NCBI GenBank assembly: GCA_023265215.1
Contig: JAHFUH010000221.1
Location: forward strand, 1 to 8,224
From: Acidobacteriota bacterium
Lineage (GTDB): Bacteria > Acidobacteriota > UBA6911
DNA length: 8,224 nucleotides
Reading direction: 5' to 3'
Below, one piece after another: positions 1-5,234 of this stretch (position 1 is its first letter; each line of letters opens with the position of its first letter). The position numbers and the translations under genes were made by a program. The notes under the pieces are model-generated. The model saw only the letters and a program-made list of their open reading frames with translations, was not told the origin of the DNA and made no database searches.

Positions 1-1
1 G

Positions 2-340
2 GAACTCCGGAAAGAAGAAATACCGCTGACCGAATGCCTCAAGGATACGGTTGCGCGCGTTCTTCCATTCTGGCACAGCACGATTGCCCCAACTGTGCAA
101 TCGGGGCGCCGGCTGATTGTGGCGGCACACGGGAACAGCATGCGGGCGCTGGTAAAATATCTCGACAACATCCCGGACGAAGAAATTGTTGGTCTCAACA
201 TACCGACCGGCATTCCTATGGTATATGAGTTCAATGATGACATGTCTCCCATCCGCCGCTATTACCTGGGCGATTCTGAAGCCATCGCGCAGGCGGAGAA
301 GGCAGTCGCCGACCAGGCGAAACGGAAAACAAAAGAATAG
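2..340 (+). CDS. gpmA: 2,3-bisphosphoglycerate-dependent phosphoglycerate mutase, C-terminal part
   Basis: This glycolytic and gluconeogenic enzyme interconverts 3- and 2-phosphoglycerate in the cytosol through a phosphohistidine intermediate. Only the last 112 codons are in the window. The gene runs off the left edge, and family members are about 230-250 residues, so roughly half is missing. The visible part carries family signatures in order: LTECLKDTVARVLPFW (residues 9-24 of the fragment), AAHGNSMRALVKYLD (41-55) and LNIPTGIPMVYEF (65-77), then YYLGD near the end. The His of AAHGNS (fragment residue 43) matches the second catalytic histidine, His184 in E. coli GpmA. The first, phosphorylated histidine (RHG motif) lies outside the window. 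The reading frame is open from base 2, so an internal GTG at 95 is not the start. The Lys-rich end is normal for the family. The stop is 2 bp from the convergent thioesterase gene, with no room for a terminator between them. Confidence 0.95.
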   Translation, partial: ELRKEEIPLTECLKDTVARVLPFWHSTIAPTVQSGRRLIVAAHGNSMRALVKYLDNIPDEEIVGLNIPTGIPMVYEFNDDMSPIRRYYLGDSEAIAQAEKAVADQAKRKTKE

Positions 341-342
341 AG

Positions 343-795
343 TCAATTTTTTGCTGGGACGACGCGTCTGGGAGGTAAAGAGAAATACTGCCTGTAATGG
401 TCGGGAAGCCGTGAAGGACGAAAATTGCTGTCGGTTACAATATGCGCTGTCTCTCCGGTGGCAAGCAGTTCCCAGCCGGTCTTTTTCCGGATTTCATACT
501 GATAGCGGATCACCCTGTCGGTAGCTTTAGCCAGAGCGGTCTTTACCACTATGTCGTCTTCGAAACGCGCAGGAGCTTTGTAGCGGCAGGCGGATTCCGC
601 AACCACCAGGAACAATCCATCGTTGGATTCCATATCGGCATAGCGGAATCCTTTTGCTTTGCACCAGGCTACGCGGCCGACTTCGAACCAGACGAGGTAA
701 TTCGCATAATATACGATTCCCATTTTGTCTGTTTCCGCGTATCGGACATTAATAGCAGCTTCGGCGAAATCAGGGTTATCATGTTTCGTGTGCAT
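343..795 (-). CDS. YbgC/4-hydroxybenzoyl-CoA thioesterase family acyl-CoA thioesterase
   Basis: This is a single-domain hotdog-fold hydrolase of 150 residues (usual length about 130-150) that would cleave acyl-CoA thioesters in the cytosol. The family signature is at residues 19-41, YAETDKMGIVYYANYLVWFE followed by VGR. Asp23 in the TDxxG turn aligns with the catalytic Asp17 of Pseudomonas 4-hydroxybenzoyl-CoA thioesterase. Tyr30 stands where many YbgC proteins have His (YHANY), a common variation. Further family features are the central RYKAPARFEDDIVVKT strand region and the ATGETAHIVTD strand towards the C-terminus. The ATG is preceded by GAAGG about 7 nt upstream. A TATGAT -10-like box sits at 814-819, but I see no convincing -35. 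In proteobacteria YbgC often lies beside tol-pal genes; here it stands alone, so a Tol-linked role is not supported. Substrate chain length cannot be read from the sequence. Confidence 0.9.
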   Translation of the reverse strand: MHTKHDNPDFAEAAINVRYAETDKMGIVYYANYLVWFEVGRVAWCKAKGFRYADMESNDGLFLVVAESACRYKAPARFEDDIVVKTALAKATDRVIRYQYEIRKKTGWELLATGETAHIVTDSNFRPSRLPDHYRQYFSLPPRRVVPAKN

Positions 796-898
796 GGTTT
801 ACCTTCGCCGCTCATCATAGCATTTCCCAAGTATAGGGAGACTTAAAAATGATCAGTAGGAGCCTGTTTATGAATAAAAGTTACATCTTGCCTTCGAC

Positions 899-927
899 TT
901 GCATACATCCCTTTGCCTGTCTAGAAT
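899..927 (+). promoter_or_regulatory. Candidate sigma-70-type promoter of the ferredoxin gene
   Basis: TTGCAT (899-904) and TAGAAT (922-927) are separated by exactly 17 nt. The -10 matches consensus at 5 of 6 positions, the -35 at only 3 of 6. Transcription would start near 934, giving a leader of about 18 nt that contains the GAGGAG ribosome site at 941-946. This is pattern matching only. Confidence 0.4.
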
Positions 928-951
928 TGCTGGGAATGCTGAGGAGATCCT

Positions 952-1209
952 ATGGCCTATGTTATTGCTGAACCCTGCCTCAATGTTAAAGATGCTTCCT
1001 GCGTTGATGTTTGCCCTGTGGACTGCATTCATCCTCGGAAGGATGAGGAGGGATTTGCAGATACGGTGCAACTCTATATCAATCCGGATGAGTGTATTGA
1101 TTGCGGCGCATGCGAGCCCATTTGTCCTGTGACTGCCATATTTCCCGAAGAGGAATTGCCTGAAAAATGGAAGGATTATATCCGGATTAATCGCGATTAT
1201 TACGAATAG
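952..1209 (+). CDS. Seven-iron type ferredoxin ([3Fe-4S][4Fe-4S])
   Basis: This is a small cytosolic electron carrier of 85 residues. The N-terminal cluster region reads C9LNVKDASC17VDVC21PVDC25; the second is C48IDCGAC54EPIC58P. By alignment with Azotobacter FdI and the Thermus ferredoxin, Cys21, 48, 51 and 54 would bind the [4Fe-4S] cluster. Cys9, 17 and 58 would bind the other. The position that holds the second Cys of a classical CxxC motif is Val12, so a [3Fe-4S] cluster is expected, with Cys25 free. The tail (ELPEKWKDYIRINRDYYE) also matches the Thermus-type protein. The linker between the two cluster regions (residues 26-47) is somewhat longer than in the Thermus protein. The ribosome site GAGGAG is 5 nt before the ATG. 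The downstream aminotransferase begins 75 nt later on the same strand. The redox partner cannot be inferred. Confidence 0.95.
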   Translation: MAYVIAEPCLNVKDASCVDVCPVDCIHPRKDEEGFADTVQLYINPDECIDCGACEPICPVTAIFPEEELPEKWKDYIRINRDYYE

Positions 1210-1214
1210 GAGTT

Positions 1215-1235
1215 TGCCAATACCGGCAGTTTTTT
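1215..1235 (+). terminator. Weak terminator-like hairpin after the ferredoxin gene
   Basis: TGCC (1215-1218) can pair with GGCA (1225-1228) across a 6-nt loop, and six T follow at 1230-1235. The stem is only 4 bp, so this would at most attenuate transcription into the aminotransferase gene. Confidence 0.2.
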
Positions 1236-1284
1236 CCAAGGGGCTGGCATTCTTTCGGGCGGCCCTCTTTTCATCCTAATTCTC

Positions 1285-2466
1285 ATGTTCTCACGCATAA
1301 CATCGCAGCTTCATGGAGAATCCAATTCCCTCTACAGAATTCGCCAAGAACTGCAATCTCAAGGCCACATAATTCGCGATCTGGTTTCCGGTAATATCAA
1401 CGATCAGGGTTTTGTTTTTCCCCAGGATCTGTTGGAAGATATTCTGGTCCGCGGATCGCGCGCCTGCCGGATTTACCGGCCTGATTCTTTCGGCAATCAA
1501 GGTGCAAGAGAAGCCATATCCCGTTATTATCAAAACCGCGGATATGCAATCGATCCCGGCAACATTCTGCTGACTCCCGGCACCAGCTTGTCTTATTTGT
1601 ATTGCTTCAAACTTCTGGCGGATGAGGGGGATGAAATACTATGTCCCTGTCCCACCTATCCTCTTTTCGATTACATTGCTCTGCTCAGCGGAGTCAAACT
1701 CACCTCCTACAAACTGGATGAGGAGCGCAACTGGGCTATGGACCTTGATCATCTGGAGGCCTGCATTTCGACAAAGACGCGGGCGCTGGTGCTGATTTCT
1801 CCTCATAATCCCACCGGGCATATCTCGTCTTTCAACGAGATCGCCGCCATGGCAGATATAGCACGGCGCCATGACCTGGCGATCATCAGTGATGAAGTAT
1901 TCAGCGAATTTCTTCTCACTGGCGAGTCATTGCCTCGACCAGCCGGCACGGGCGCGCCTTTGGTCTGCACTCTCAATGGATTCTCAAAAATGTTCGCTCT
2001 GCCGGGAATCAAGCTGGGATGGATGGCGATTTCAGGGGATCCCGGCAGAGTTCAGAAAGCTTTGCGCTCTTTGGAGCTGATTTCAGATACATTTCTGCCA
2101 GTGAATGAAATAGTTCAAGCATGCGTACCGGAAATTTTCGCCCTGGGTGATGCTGTTAAGAATAACTTCGCAAAGCGAATTCGTGAGTGCTGGCGAATAG
2201 CGCAGGAGCTTCTCCAACAATCGCATGCTTTGAAATGCACAATTCCAGAAGGCGGATTTTATGTCACTTTGAAGTTGAGCGATCTGGATGAGGAACGCGC
2301 AGTCGAAACAATCCTGAGAGAGAACCATATTTTGATTCACCCCGGCTATTTTTATGACATGGCGGCCGGCCACCTGGTTATGTGCTTTGTTCAACAACCG
2401 GAGATCCTGCAAAATTTGCTGCCGGATTTAATTGGGACTCTGGATCGATTGGCTGAAGGAATATAA
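1285..2466 (+). CDS. PLP-dependent aminotransferase class I/II (fold type I), non-canonical active site
   Basis: This 393-residue cytosolic enzyme has the fold-type I layout throughout. A Y-R-P-D-S-F-G/NQGARE segment lies at 64-76, where AATs bind the second substrate. LTPGTSLSYLYC (96-107) is the cofactor-phosphate loop, and Tyr125 in CPTYP is the aromatic stacking position. Asn175 lies in SPHNPTG and Asp203 in ISDEVFSEF. Lys235 in NGFSKMFALPG is the Schiff-base lysine. Two usual residues differ. Phe206 replaces the Tyr of DEVY (Tyr225 of aspartate aminotransferase). In the AGHLVMCFV strand, Val365 sits where the carboxylate-binding Arg386 is normally found. The enzyme has the PLP core but may use an unusual substrate or reaction, and I do not assign one. 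No clear Shine-Dalgarno precedes ATG 1285, but it is the first ATG/GTG/TTG after the in-frame ferredoxin stop at 1207-1209. The next gene follows after 32 bp, so co-transcription is likely. Confidence 0.92.
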   Translation: MFSRITSQLHGESNSLYRIRQELQSQGHIIRDLVSGNINDQGFVFPQDLLEDILVRGSRACRIYRPDSFGNQGAREAISRYYQNRGYAIDPGNILLTPGTSLSYLYCFKLLADEGDEILCPCPTYPLFDYIALLSGVKLTSYKLDEERNWAMDLDHLEACISTKTRALVLISPHNPTGHISSFNEIAAMADIARRHDLAIISDEVFSEFLLTGESLPRPAGTGAPLVCTLNGFSKMFALPGIKLGWMAISGDPGRVQKALRSLELISDTFLPVNEIVQACVPEIFALGDAVKNNFAKRIRECWRIAQELLQQSHALKCTIPEGGFYVTLKLSDLDEERAVETILRENHILIHPGYFYDMAAGHLVMCFVQQPEILQNLLPDLIGTLDRLAEGI

Positions 2467-2498
2467 CGAATACACCAAATTCATGGGAGCCTTAAGGT

Positions 2499-3251
2499 AT
2501 GAAATACATTCGATACAGTTGTGACGGAAAAGCTTCGTACGGGATCCTGGATGGAGAAACGATCAAGGAGATCGCCGGGGGGTTGTTGGGGACGCGATCG
2601 GAAACGGGAAAAACCACAAGCCTACGCAATGTGCGGCTTTTATGCCCATGCGAACCGACCAAGATTCTGGCGGTTGGCTGGAATTATCAAAGTCATATCA
2701 GCACGAGAAAGCCGCCCAGCAATCCGGAGATTTTTTTCGTTCCGCCCTCAGCGTTGCTGCCTCAAGGAGAAGACATTGTCCTTCCTCCCGGAGCCTCCAA
2801 TGTTCATTATGAAGGCGAGCTTGTTGTGGTGATCGGCAAAGAAACCCGGCAGGTCACTGTAGCAGAGGCGGAAGAGAATATTTTGGGATTCACCTGCGGC
2901 AATGATGTGAGCGAACGCGAATGGCAAAAAAATGATCTGCAGTGGTGGCGGGCAAAAGGGAGCGATACATTCGCACCCATGGGGCCTGCTATTGTCACCG
3001 GCTTCGACTGGCGGCACGGCCGGGTTGAAACCAGAGTCAATGGCTCTGTGGTGCAGGAGGGAGAGTTCCGTGAGATGCTGTTCAATCCTCCCGCGATTAT
3101 AAGCTACGCCAGTCAGTACGTGACTTTATTGCCGGGAGACATCATTTACACCGGCACTCCGGGGACTACAGCGGCGATTAAAGCAGGCGACCAGGTGGAA
3201 GTGAACATACCGGGGATTGGAGTATTGCGCAACAAAGTCGCCGCAAAATAG
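2499..3251 (+). CDS. Fumarylacetoacetate hydrolase (FAH) family protein
   Basis: This is a 250-residue member of the FAH superfamily: metal-dependent hydrolases, decarboxylases or isomerases of beta-diketo and oxo-acid substrates. The variable N-terminal domain (1-50) is followed by the conserved core. It starts with ILAVGWNYQSHI (56-67, His66). VHYEGELVVVIGK follows at 102-114, where Glu105 and Glu107 are metal ligands. GNDVSEREWQ (134-143) carries the third acidic ligand, Asp136. QWWRAKGSDTFAPMGP (148-163) has the conserved Lys153, and YTGTPGTTAAIKAGDQVEV (217-235) leads to a typical C-terminus. Length fits the bacterial FAHD-like or HpcE-like groups. The reaction cannot be told from the core alone, because acylpyruvase, oxaloacetate decarboxylase and hydroxyheptadienedioate isomerase all share it. 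GGGAG lies 9 nt before the ATG. It follows the aminotransferase by 32 bp and is probably co-transcribed. Its TAG stop (3249-3251) lies inside the left arm of the inverted repeat at 3245-3330. Confidence 0.93.
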   Translation: MKYIRYSCDGKASYGILDGETIKEIAGGLLGTRSETGKTTSLRNVRLLCPCEPTKILAVGWNYQSHISTRKPPSNPEIFFVPPSALLPQGEDIVLPPGASNVHYEGELVVVIGKETRQVTVAEAEENILGFTCGNDVSEREWQKNDLQWWRAKGSDTFAPMGPAIVTGFDWRHGRVETRVNGSVVQEGEFREMLFNPPAIISYASQYVTLLPGDIIYTGTPGTTAAIKAGDQVEVNIPGIGVLRNKVAAK

Positions 3252-3330
3252 GGGACGCTACCCTATTTTCGCTTAATAAATTCAGGCATGGGCATACGCA
3301 AGGATGCAAATAGGGTAGCGCCCCCTATTT
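3245..3330. repeat. REPIN-like inverted repeat between convergent genes
   Basis: Two 23-nt arms, 3246-3268 and 3308-3330, are inverted copies identical at 22 of 23 positions (A3255 is the mismatch). Each arm is itself a palindrome, AAATAGGG-N7-CCCTATTT, extending to a 9-bp stem on the left (3245-3269). This nested design, two short palindromes in opposite orientation around a spacer of about 40 nt, is the architecture of REP doublets (REPINs/BIMEs). Such elements are mobilised by RAYT (Y1 HUH) transposases, but none is encoded here. The left arm contains the TAG stop of the FAH gene, and the right arm overlaps the TAA stop of uppS. The transcript could fold from either side and may also act as a bidirectional terminator, although no long T-run follows. 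A plain convergent terminator is the alternative reading, but it does not explain the palindromes inside each arm. Confidence 0.8.
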
Positions 3331-4048
3331 ACCCGGAGGTGCCGGTTGCACGATCCAGGGCGCCAAACCTGCGCGTTCTGGAATGAAAATCAGCCAGTGC
3401 CTCATCGAGATCCGACTCATCAAAATCCGGCCAGCATTTTGAACAGAAATAGAACTCTGAATAAGCGGATTGCCAGAGAAGGAAATTTGAAAGACGCTGC
3501 TCCCCAGCCGTCCGGATGATGAGATCGGGATCCGGGATAGCCGGTGAAATTCGTGATGAAAAGGTCTCCTCCGTTATTTGATCCGGGTGAATTTTCCGTT
3601 CGGCAACTGCCTGTGCCAGGGAACGGGCGATTTCCGCGATTTCATGCCTGGCACCGTAATCGAGAGCAATCCGCAAATGAAGCCGCCTGCAGTTTTGAGT
3701 GGCTCTCTCGGTGTTGAGCAGAGTTTCATTTATGGTTTTCGGAATGCGATCGCGCCTGCCAAAAGCGGAAATGCGTATGTCATTTTTCAGCAGATTCGCA
3801 AGTTCCGATTGCAGATATTGCTGCAGAAGACTGAAAAGAATTCGGATTTCCCTGGCCGGACGCTTCCAGTTTTCGCTTGAGAACGCAAAGAGCGTCAGGA
3901 TGGGGATTTCCCTTCGGCATGCGGCATCTGAAATCCTCCGCACAGCCCGGGCGCCCATTTCATGCCCTTTCCAGCGAGGCATACCCCTCTGCTCTGCCCA
4001 TCGTCCATTTCCATCCATTATGATTGCCAAATGATTCACGGAATTCAT
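3329..4048 (-). CDS. uppS: Isoprenyl transferase (undecaprenyl diphosphate synthase)
   Basis: This cis-prenyltransferase condenses isopentenyl diphosphate onto farnesyl diphosphate. The product is the C55 undecaprenyl carrier used for peptidoglycan and other surface polymers, and the enzyme acts at the cytosolic face of the membrane. All family blocks are present in 239 residues: HLAIIMDGNGRWA (6-18) with catalytic Asp12, FAFSSENWKRP (54-64), and IALDYGARHEI (127-137, usually NYGGR). The last block, DPDLIIRTAGEQRLSNFLLW (173-192), carries the diphosphate-binding Arg179, Arg185 and Ser187. Glu198 in AYSEFYF is the Mg2+ ligand equivalent to E. coli Glu213. RTAGE instead of RTSGE is a conservative change. 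The conserved N-terminus fits the ATG at 4048, although its ribosome site is weak. The usual cdsA and dxr neighbours are absent. Instead the gene follows a winged-helix regulator by 37 bp on the same strand, so the two are probably co-transcribed. The TAA stop overlaps the right arm of the palindromic repeat. Confidence 0.95.
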   Translation of the reverse strand: MNSVNHLAIIMDGNGRWAEQRGMPRWKGHEMGARAVRRISDAACRREIPILTLFAFSSENWKRPAREIRILFSLLQQYLQSELANLLKNDIRISAFGRRDRIPKTINETLLNTERATQNCRRLHLRIALDYGARHEIAEIARSLAQAVAERKIHPDQITEETFSSRISPAIPDPDLIIRTAGEQRLSNFLLWQSAYSEFYFCSKCWPDFDESDLDEALADFHSRTRRFGALDRATGTSG

Positions 4049-4085
4049 ATCGGCTGCCGTCCCGGATTTTCTATTAATATAAATT

Positions 4086-4463
4086 TTAGCTGTGAGTCAG
4101 GAGAGGATCGATCTTCAGCCTATGCTCGCCCGAGTTCCGCACCTGCGCAAGATCGGGCAATAGACTGGATAATTTTTCAAGGTAATCCTCGAGCGCAACT
4201 CTTCCCGAAGAACTGATGCTGTAAGTGCTCTTGGGTTTTCGCCCTTCAAACTTTTTATCGCAAACCACATATCCCGCCGTCTCCAGTCTTCGCGCCTGCA
4301 CGCTTAAGTTGCCGTCGGTCGTTTGCAGCAGATCGCGCAGTTCAGTGAACGTCAATCGTTCCTGAACAACCAGCGCCGAGAGGATTCCGAGGCGCAGGCG
4401 TTCGTGGATCAGGGGGTCCAGCTCGCTGGGAGAAGGACGAACCGATTTACCCTTCTTAGCCAT
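4086..4463 (-). CDS. Winged-helix transcriptional regulator (HTH_34/PF13601-like)
   Basis: This 125-residue protein is a single winged-helix DNA-binding domain with a short C-terminal tail. The pattern LDPLIHERLRLGILSAL (15-31), LTFTELRDLL (37-46), TDGNLSVQARRLETAGYV (49-66), FEGRKPKSTYSISSSGRVAL (72-91) is that of the PF13601-type family related to MarR and ArsR proteins. Residues 49-61 form the recognition helix, and about 70-84 the beta wing, with the GRKPKST turn typical of the family. No sensor domain or metal-binding Cys/His cluster is visible; there is one Cys, at 68. Its ATG overlaps the end of the membrane-protein gene by 8 bp (ATGGCTAA), and GGAGG lies 4 nt upstream, which indicates translational coupling. 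Regulators of this kind usually control their own operon. The likely target is the palindromic promoter region near 5089-5135, which is inference. Confidence 0.88.
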   Translation of the reverse strand: MAKKGKSVRPSPSELDPLIHERLRLGILSALVVQERLTFTELRDLLQTTDGNLSVQARRLETAGYVVCDKKFEGRKPKSTYSISSSGRVALEDYLEKLSSLLPDLAQVRNSGEHRLKIDPLLTHS

Positions 4464-5061
4464 TGTGCCTCCGAGCTATATAAGCGCCATATATCAAGTG
4501 CAGCCATCCAAAGCCGAGGGCGAGAAAAGCCAGACCTGTTTCACGGGGAGAGATAGCGGCGCCCGATGCAGTCACGAGAAAACAGAGTCCCATATAACGA
4601 ACCGGCGCTACCGAATGCTGGCCTCCACTGGTTACAGCAGCACCGTAGCACCCCAGCCATATAACGGGAAGCCAACTCAGATTGTCGTATTGCGCTGCCA
4701 AAGCGGTAAACAGGGCACCCACGAAAAGCGCAGGGCAGAGACTCCAAAGCAATTTCCGGAGAAGAGCCGGTTTTATGGGAGCGCTCATCTGCATGCTTTT
4801 GTGGTAAATCCCGTAGGACACGATCATCACAGAGATAATCAGTGTGACACCCCAGGCGGCCAGAGCGGCTTCGTGATGGGCACCGGGACTCCAGGGAACC
4901 CCGCTGACAAAGGCGTTAAAAGCGGAAGCAGCCAGAGCCAGAAAACCCGAGACCATCAGAGATTTTCCGGGAATTGCGGTCAATTGTCCTGCCGCTTCAA
5001 GTGTTTTCCGGATATAGAGCAGGTTTTCGCGCGCTGTATTTGCATTCGGCGGTTCCATCAT
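4456..5061 (-). CDS. Six-helix integral membrane protein paired with the winged-helix regulator
   Basis: I do not recognise a function. From ATG 5061 the protein has 201 residues. A soluble, helical N-terminal segment of about 30 residues contains IRKTLEAAGQLTAIPGKSLM. About six hydrophobic segments follow: VSGFLALAASAFNAFVSG, AALAAWGVTLIISVMIVSYG, LLWSLCPALFVGALFTALAA, LSWLPVIWLGCYGAAVTSGG, MGLCFLVTASGAAI and GLAFLALGFGWLHLIYGAYI. It ends in basic RRHNG. The frame also opens at a TTG (5079), but the GGAGG at + strand 5072-5076 overlaps or abuts that codon and lies 9-10 nt before the ATG at 5061, so the ATG is preferred; a second ATG follows directly at 5058. From memory, membrane proteins with an IRxTxE...TAxPG amino-terminus recur beside PF13601-type regulators in Acidobacteria-like genomes. 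This supports a real two-gene module of unknown role, possibly sensing or modulating the regulator. Confidence 0.85.
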   Translation of the reverse strand: MMEPPNANTARENLLYIRKTLEAAGQLTAIPGKSLMVSGFLALAASAFNAFVSGVPWSPGAHHEAALAAWGVTLIISVMIVSYGIYHKSMQMSAPIKPALLRKLLWSLCPALFVGALFTALAAQYDNLSWLPVIWLGCYGAAVTSGGQHSVAPVRYMGLCFLVTASGAAISPRETGLAFLALGFGWLHLIYGAYIARRHNG

Positions 5062-5070
5062 TCTCAACGC

Positions 5071-5077
5071 CCTCCCC
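5071..5077 (-). promoter_or_regulatory. Ribosome binding site that decides the membrane-protein start
   Basis: On the minus strand this reads GGGGAGG, a strong Shine-Dalgarno. It lies 9 nt before the ATG at 5061 and overlaps the TTG at 5077-5079 that would otherwise open the frame, so the ATG is the likely start. Confidence 0.7.
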
Positions 5078-5088
5078 AATCGGCGGAT

Positions 5089-5135
5089 ATTTTCGCCGAA
5101 GTATTTGCTATTGTCAAGTACTTTATATTATAAAG
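5089..5135 (-). promoter_or_regulatory. Promoter with overlapping palindromes (candidate operator) of the membrane protein-regulator-uppS unit
   Basis: On the minus strand a perfect TTGACA -35 (5117-5112) is followed after 17 nt by GAAAAT (5094-5089), 4 of 6 matches to the -10 consensus. Transcription would start near 5082, about 20 nt before the ATG. The -35 is overlapped by the perfect palindrome AAGTACTT (5116-5123). A related AAGTATTT lies at 5099-5106. A 15-bp perfect inverted repeat, CTTTATA-T-TATAAAG (5121-5135), sits just upstream. A shorter repeat, CGGCG-N8-CGCCG (5081-5098), covers the -10 and start region. These are plausible regulator sites or, for the A/T-rich one, an UP element. 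The regulator encoded in the same operon is the natural candidate to bind. Confidence 0.55.
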
Positions 5136-5234
5136 CTATCAGCCGTTAGCCTTCATCCCGCTCAATTGACCCGAAACTCACCACAGAGAAGGCACGCCGG
5201 CTGAAAGCTGATTGCTGACGTCTGATAGCTTTAT
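5130..5234. repeat. Palindromic intergenic element with GCTGAWW heptads
   Basis: A 13-bp perfect inverted repeat (ATAAAGCTATCAG, 5130-5142, and its complement at 5222-5234) bounds 79 bp. Both arms belong to heptad arrays. On the right, GCTGAAA, GCTGATT, GCTGACG and TCTGATA run without gaps over 5200-5227. On the left, the reverse complements of GCTGATA and GCTAACG occupy 5137-5150. The centre holds CACCACAGAGAAGGCAC, similar to a CACAGAG-type repeat that I recall as dispersed in several environmental bacterial genomes. The right end abuts the TAA of the TIM-barrel gene, so the hairpin could also work as its terminator. The element is non-coding in all frames as far as I can see. It looks like a small dispersed, MITE-like repeat. 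Confidence 0.6.

Noticed and set aside
442..846. A long open frame on the plus strand opposite the thioesterase gene.
   Set aside because: It is a shadow: the minus-strand protein has full family motifs, and the plus-strand product has none and no ribosome site.
868..1239. A 123-codon minus-strand open frame over the ferredoxin gene.
   Set aside because: It is antisense to a gene with all cluster-binding cysteines, so coding potential belongs to the other strand.
1207..1284. Ferredoxin and aminotransferase are in the same frame with no further stop in the spacer, suggesting a readthrough fusion.
   Set aside because: A 25-codon open spacer is common by chance. The stop is a plain TAG with no readthrough or recoding signal, and both proteins have normal ends.
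3245..3330. CRISPR repeat or phage attachment site.
   Set aside because: There are only two copies, inverted rather than direct, with one spacer and no cas, integrase or tRNA gene nearby.
4465..5133. A 222-codon plus-strand open frame opposite the membrane protein.
   Set aside because: The product is low in structure-like patterning and has no recognised motif, while the minus strand shows six membrane helices, a good ribosome site and an overlap with the next gene.
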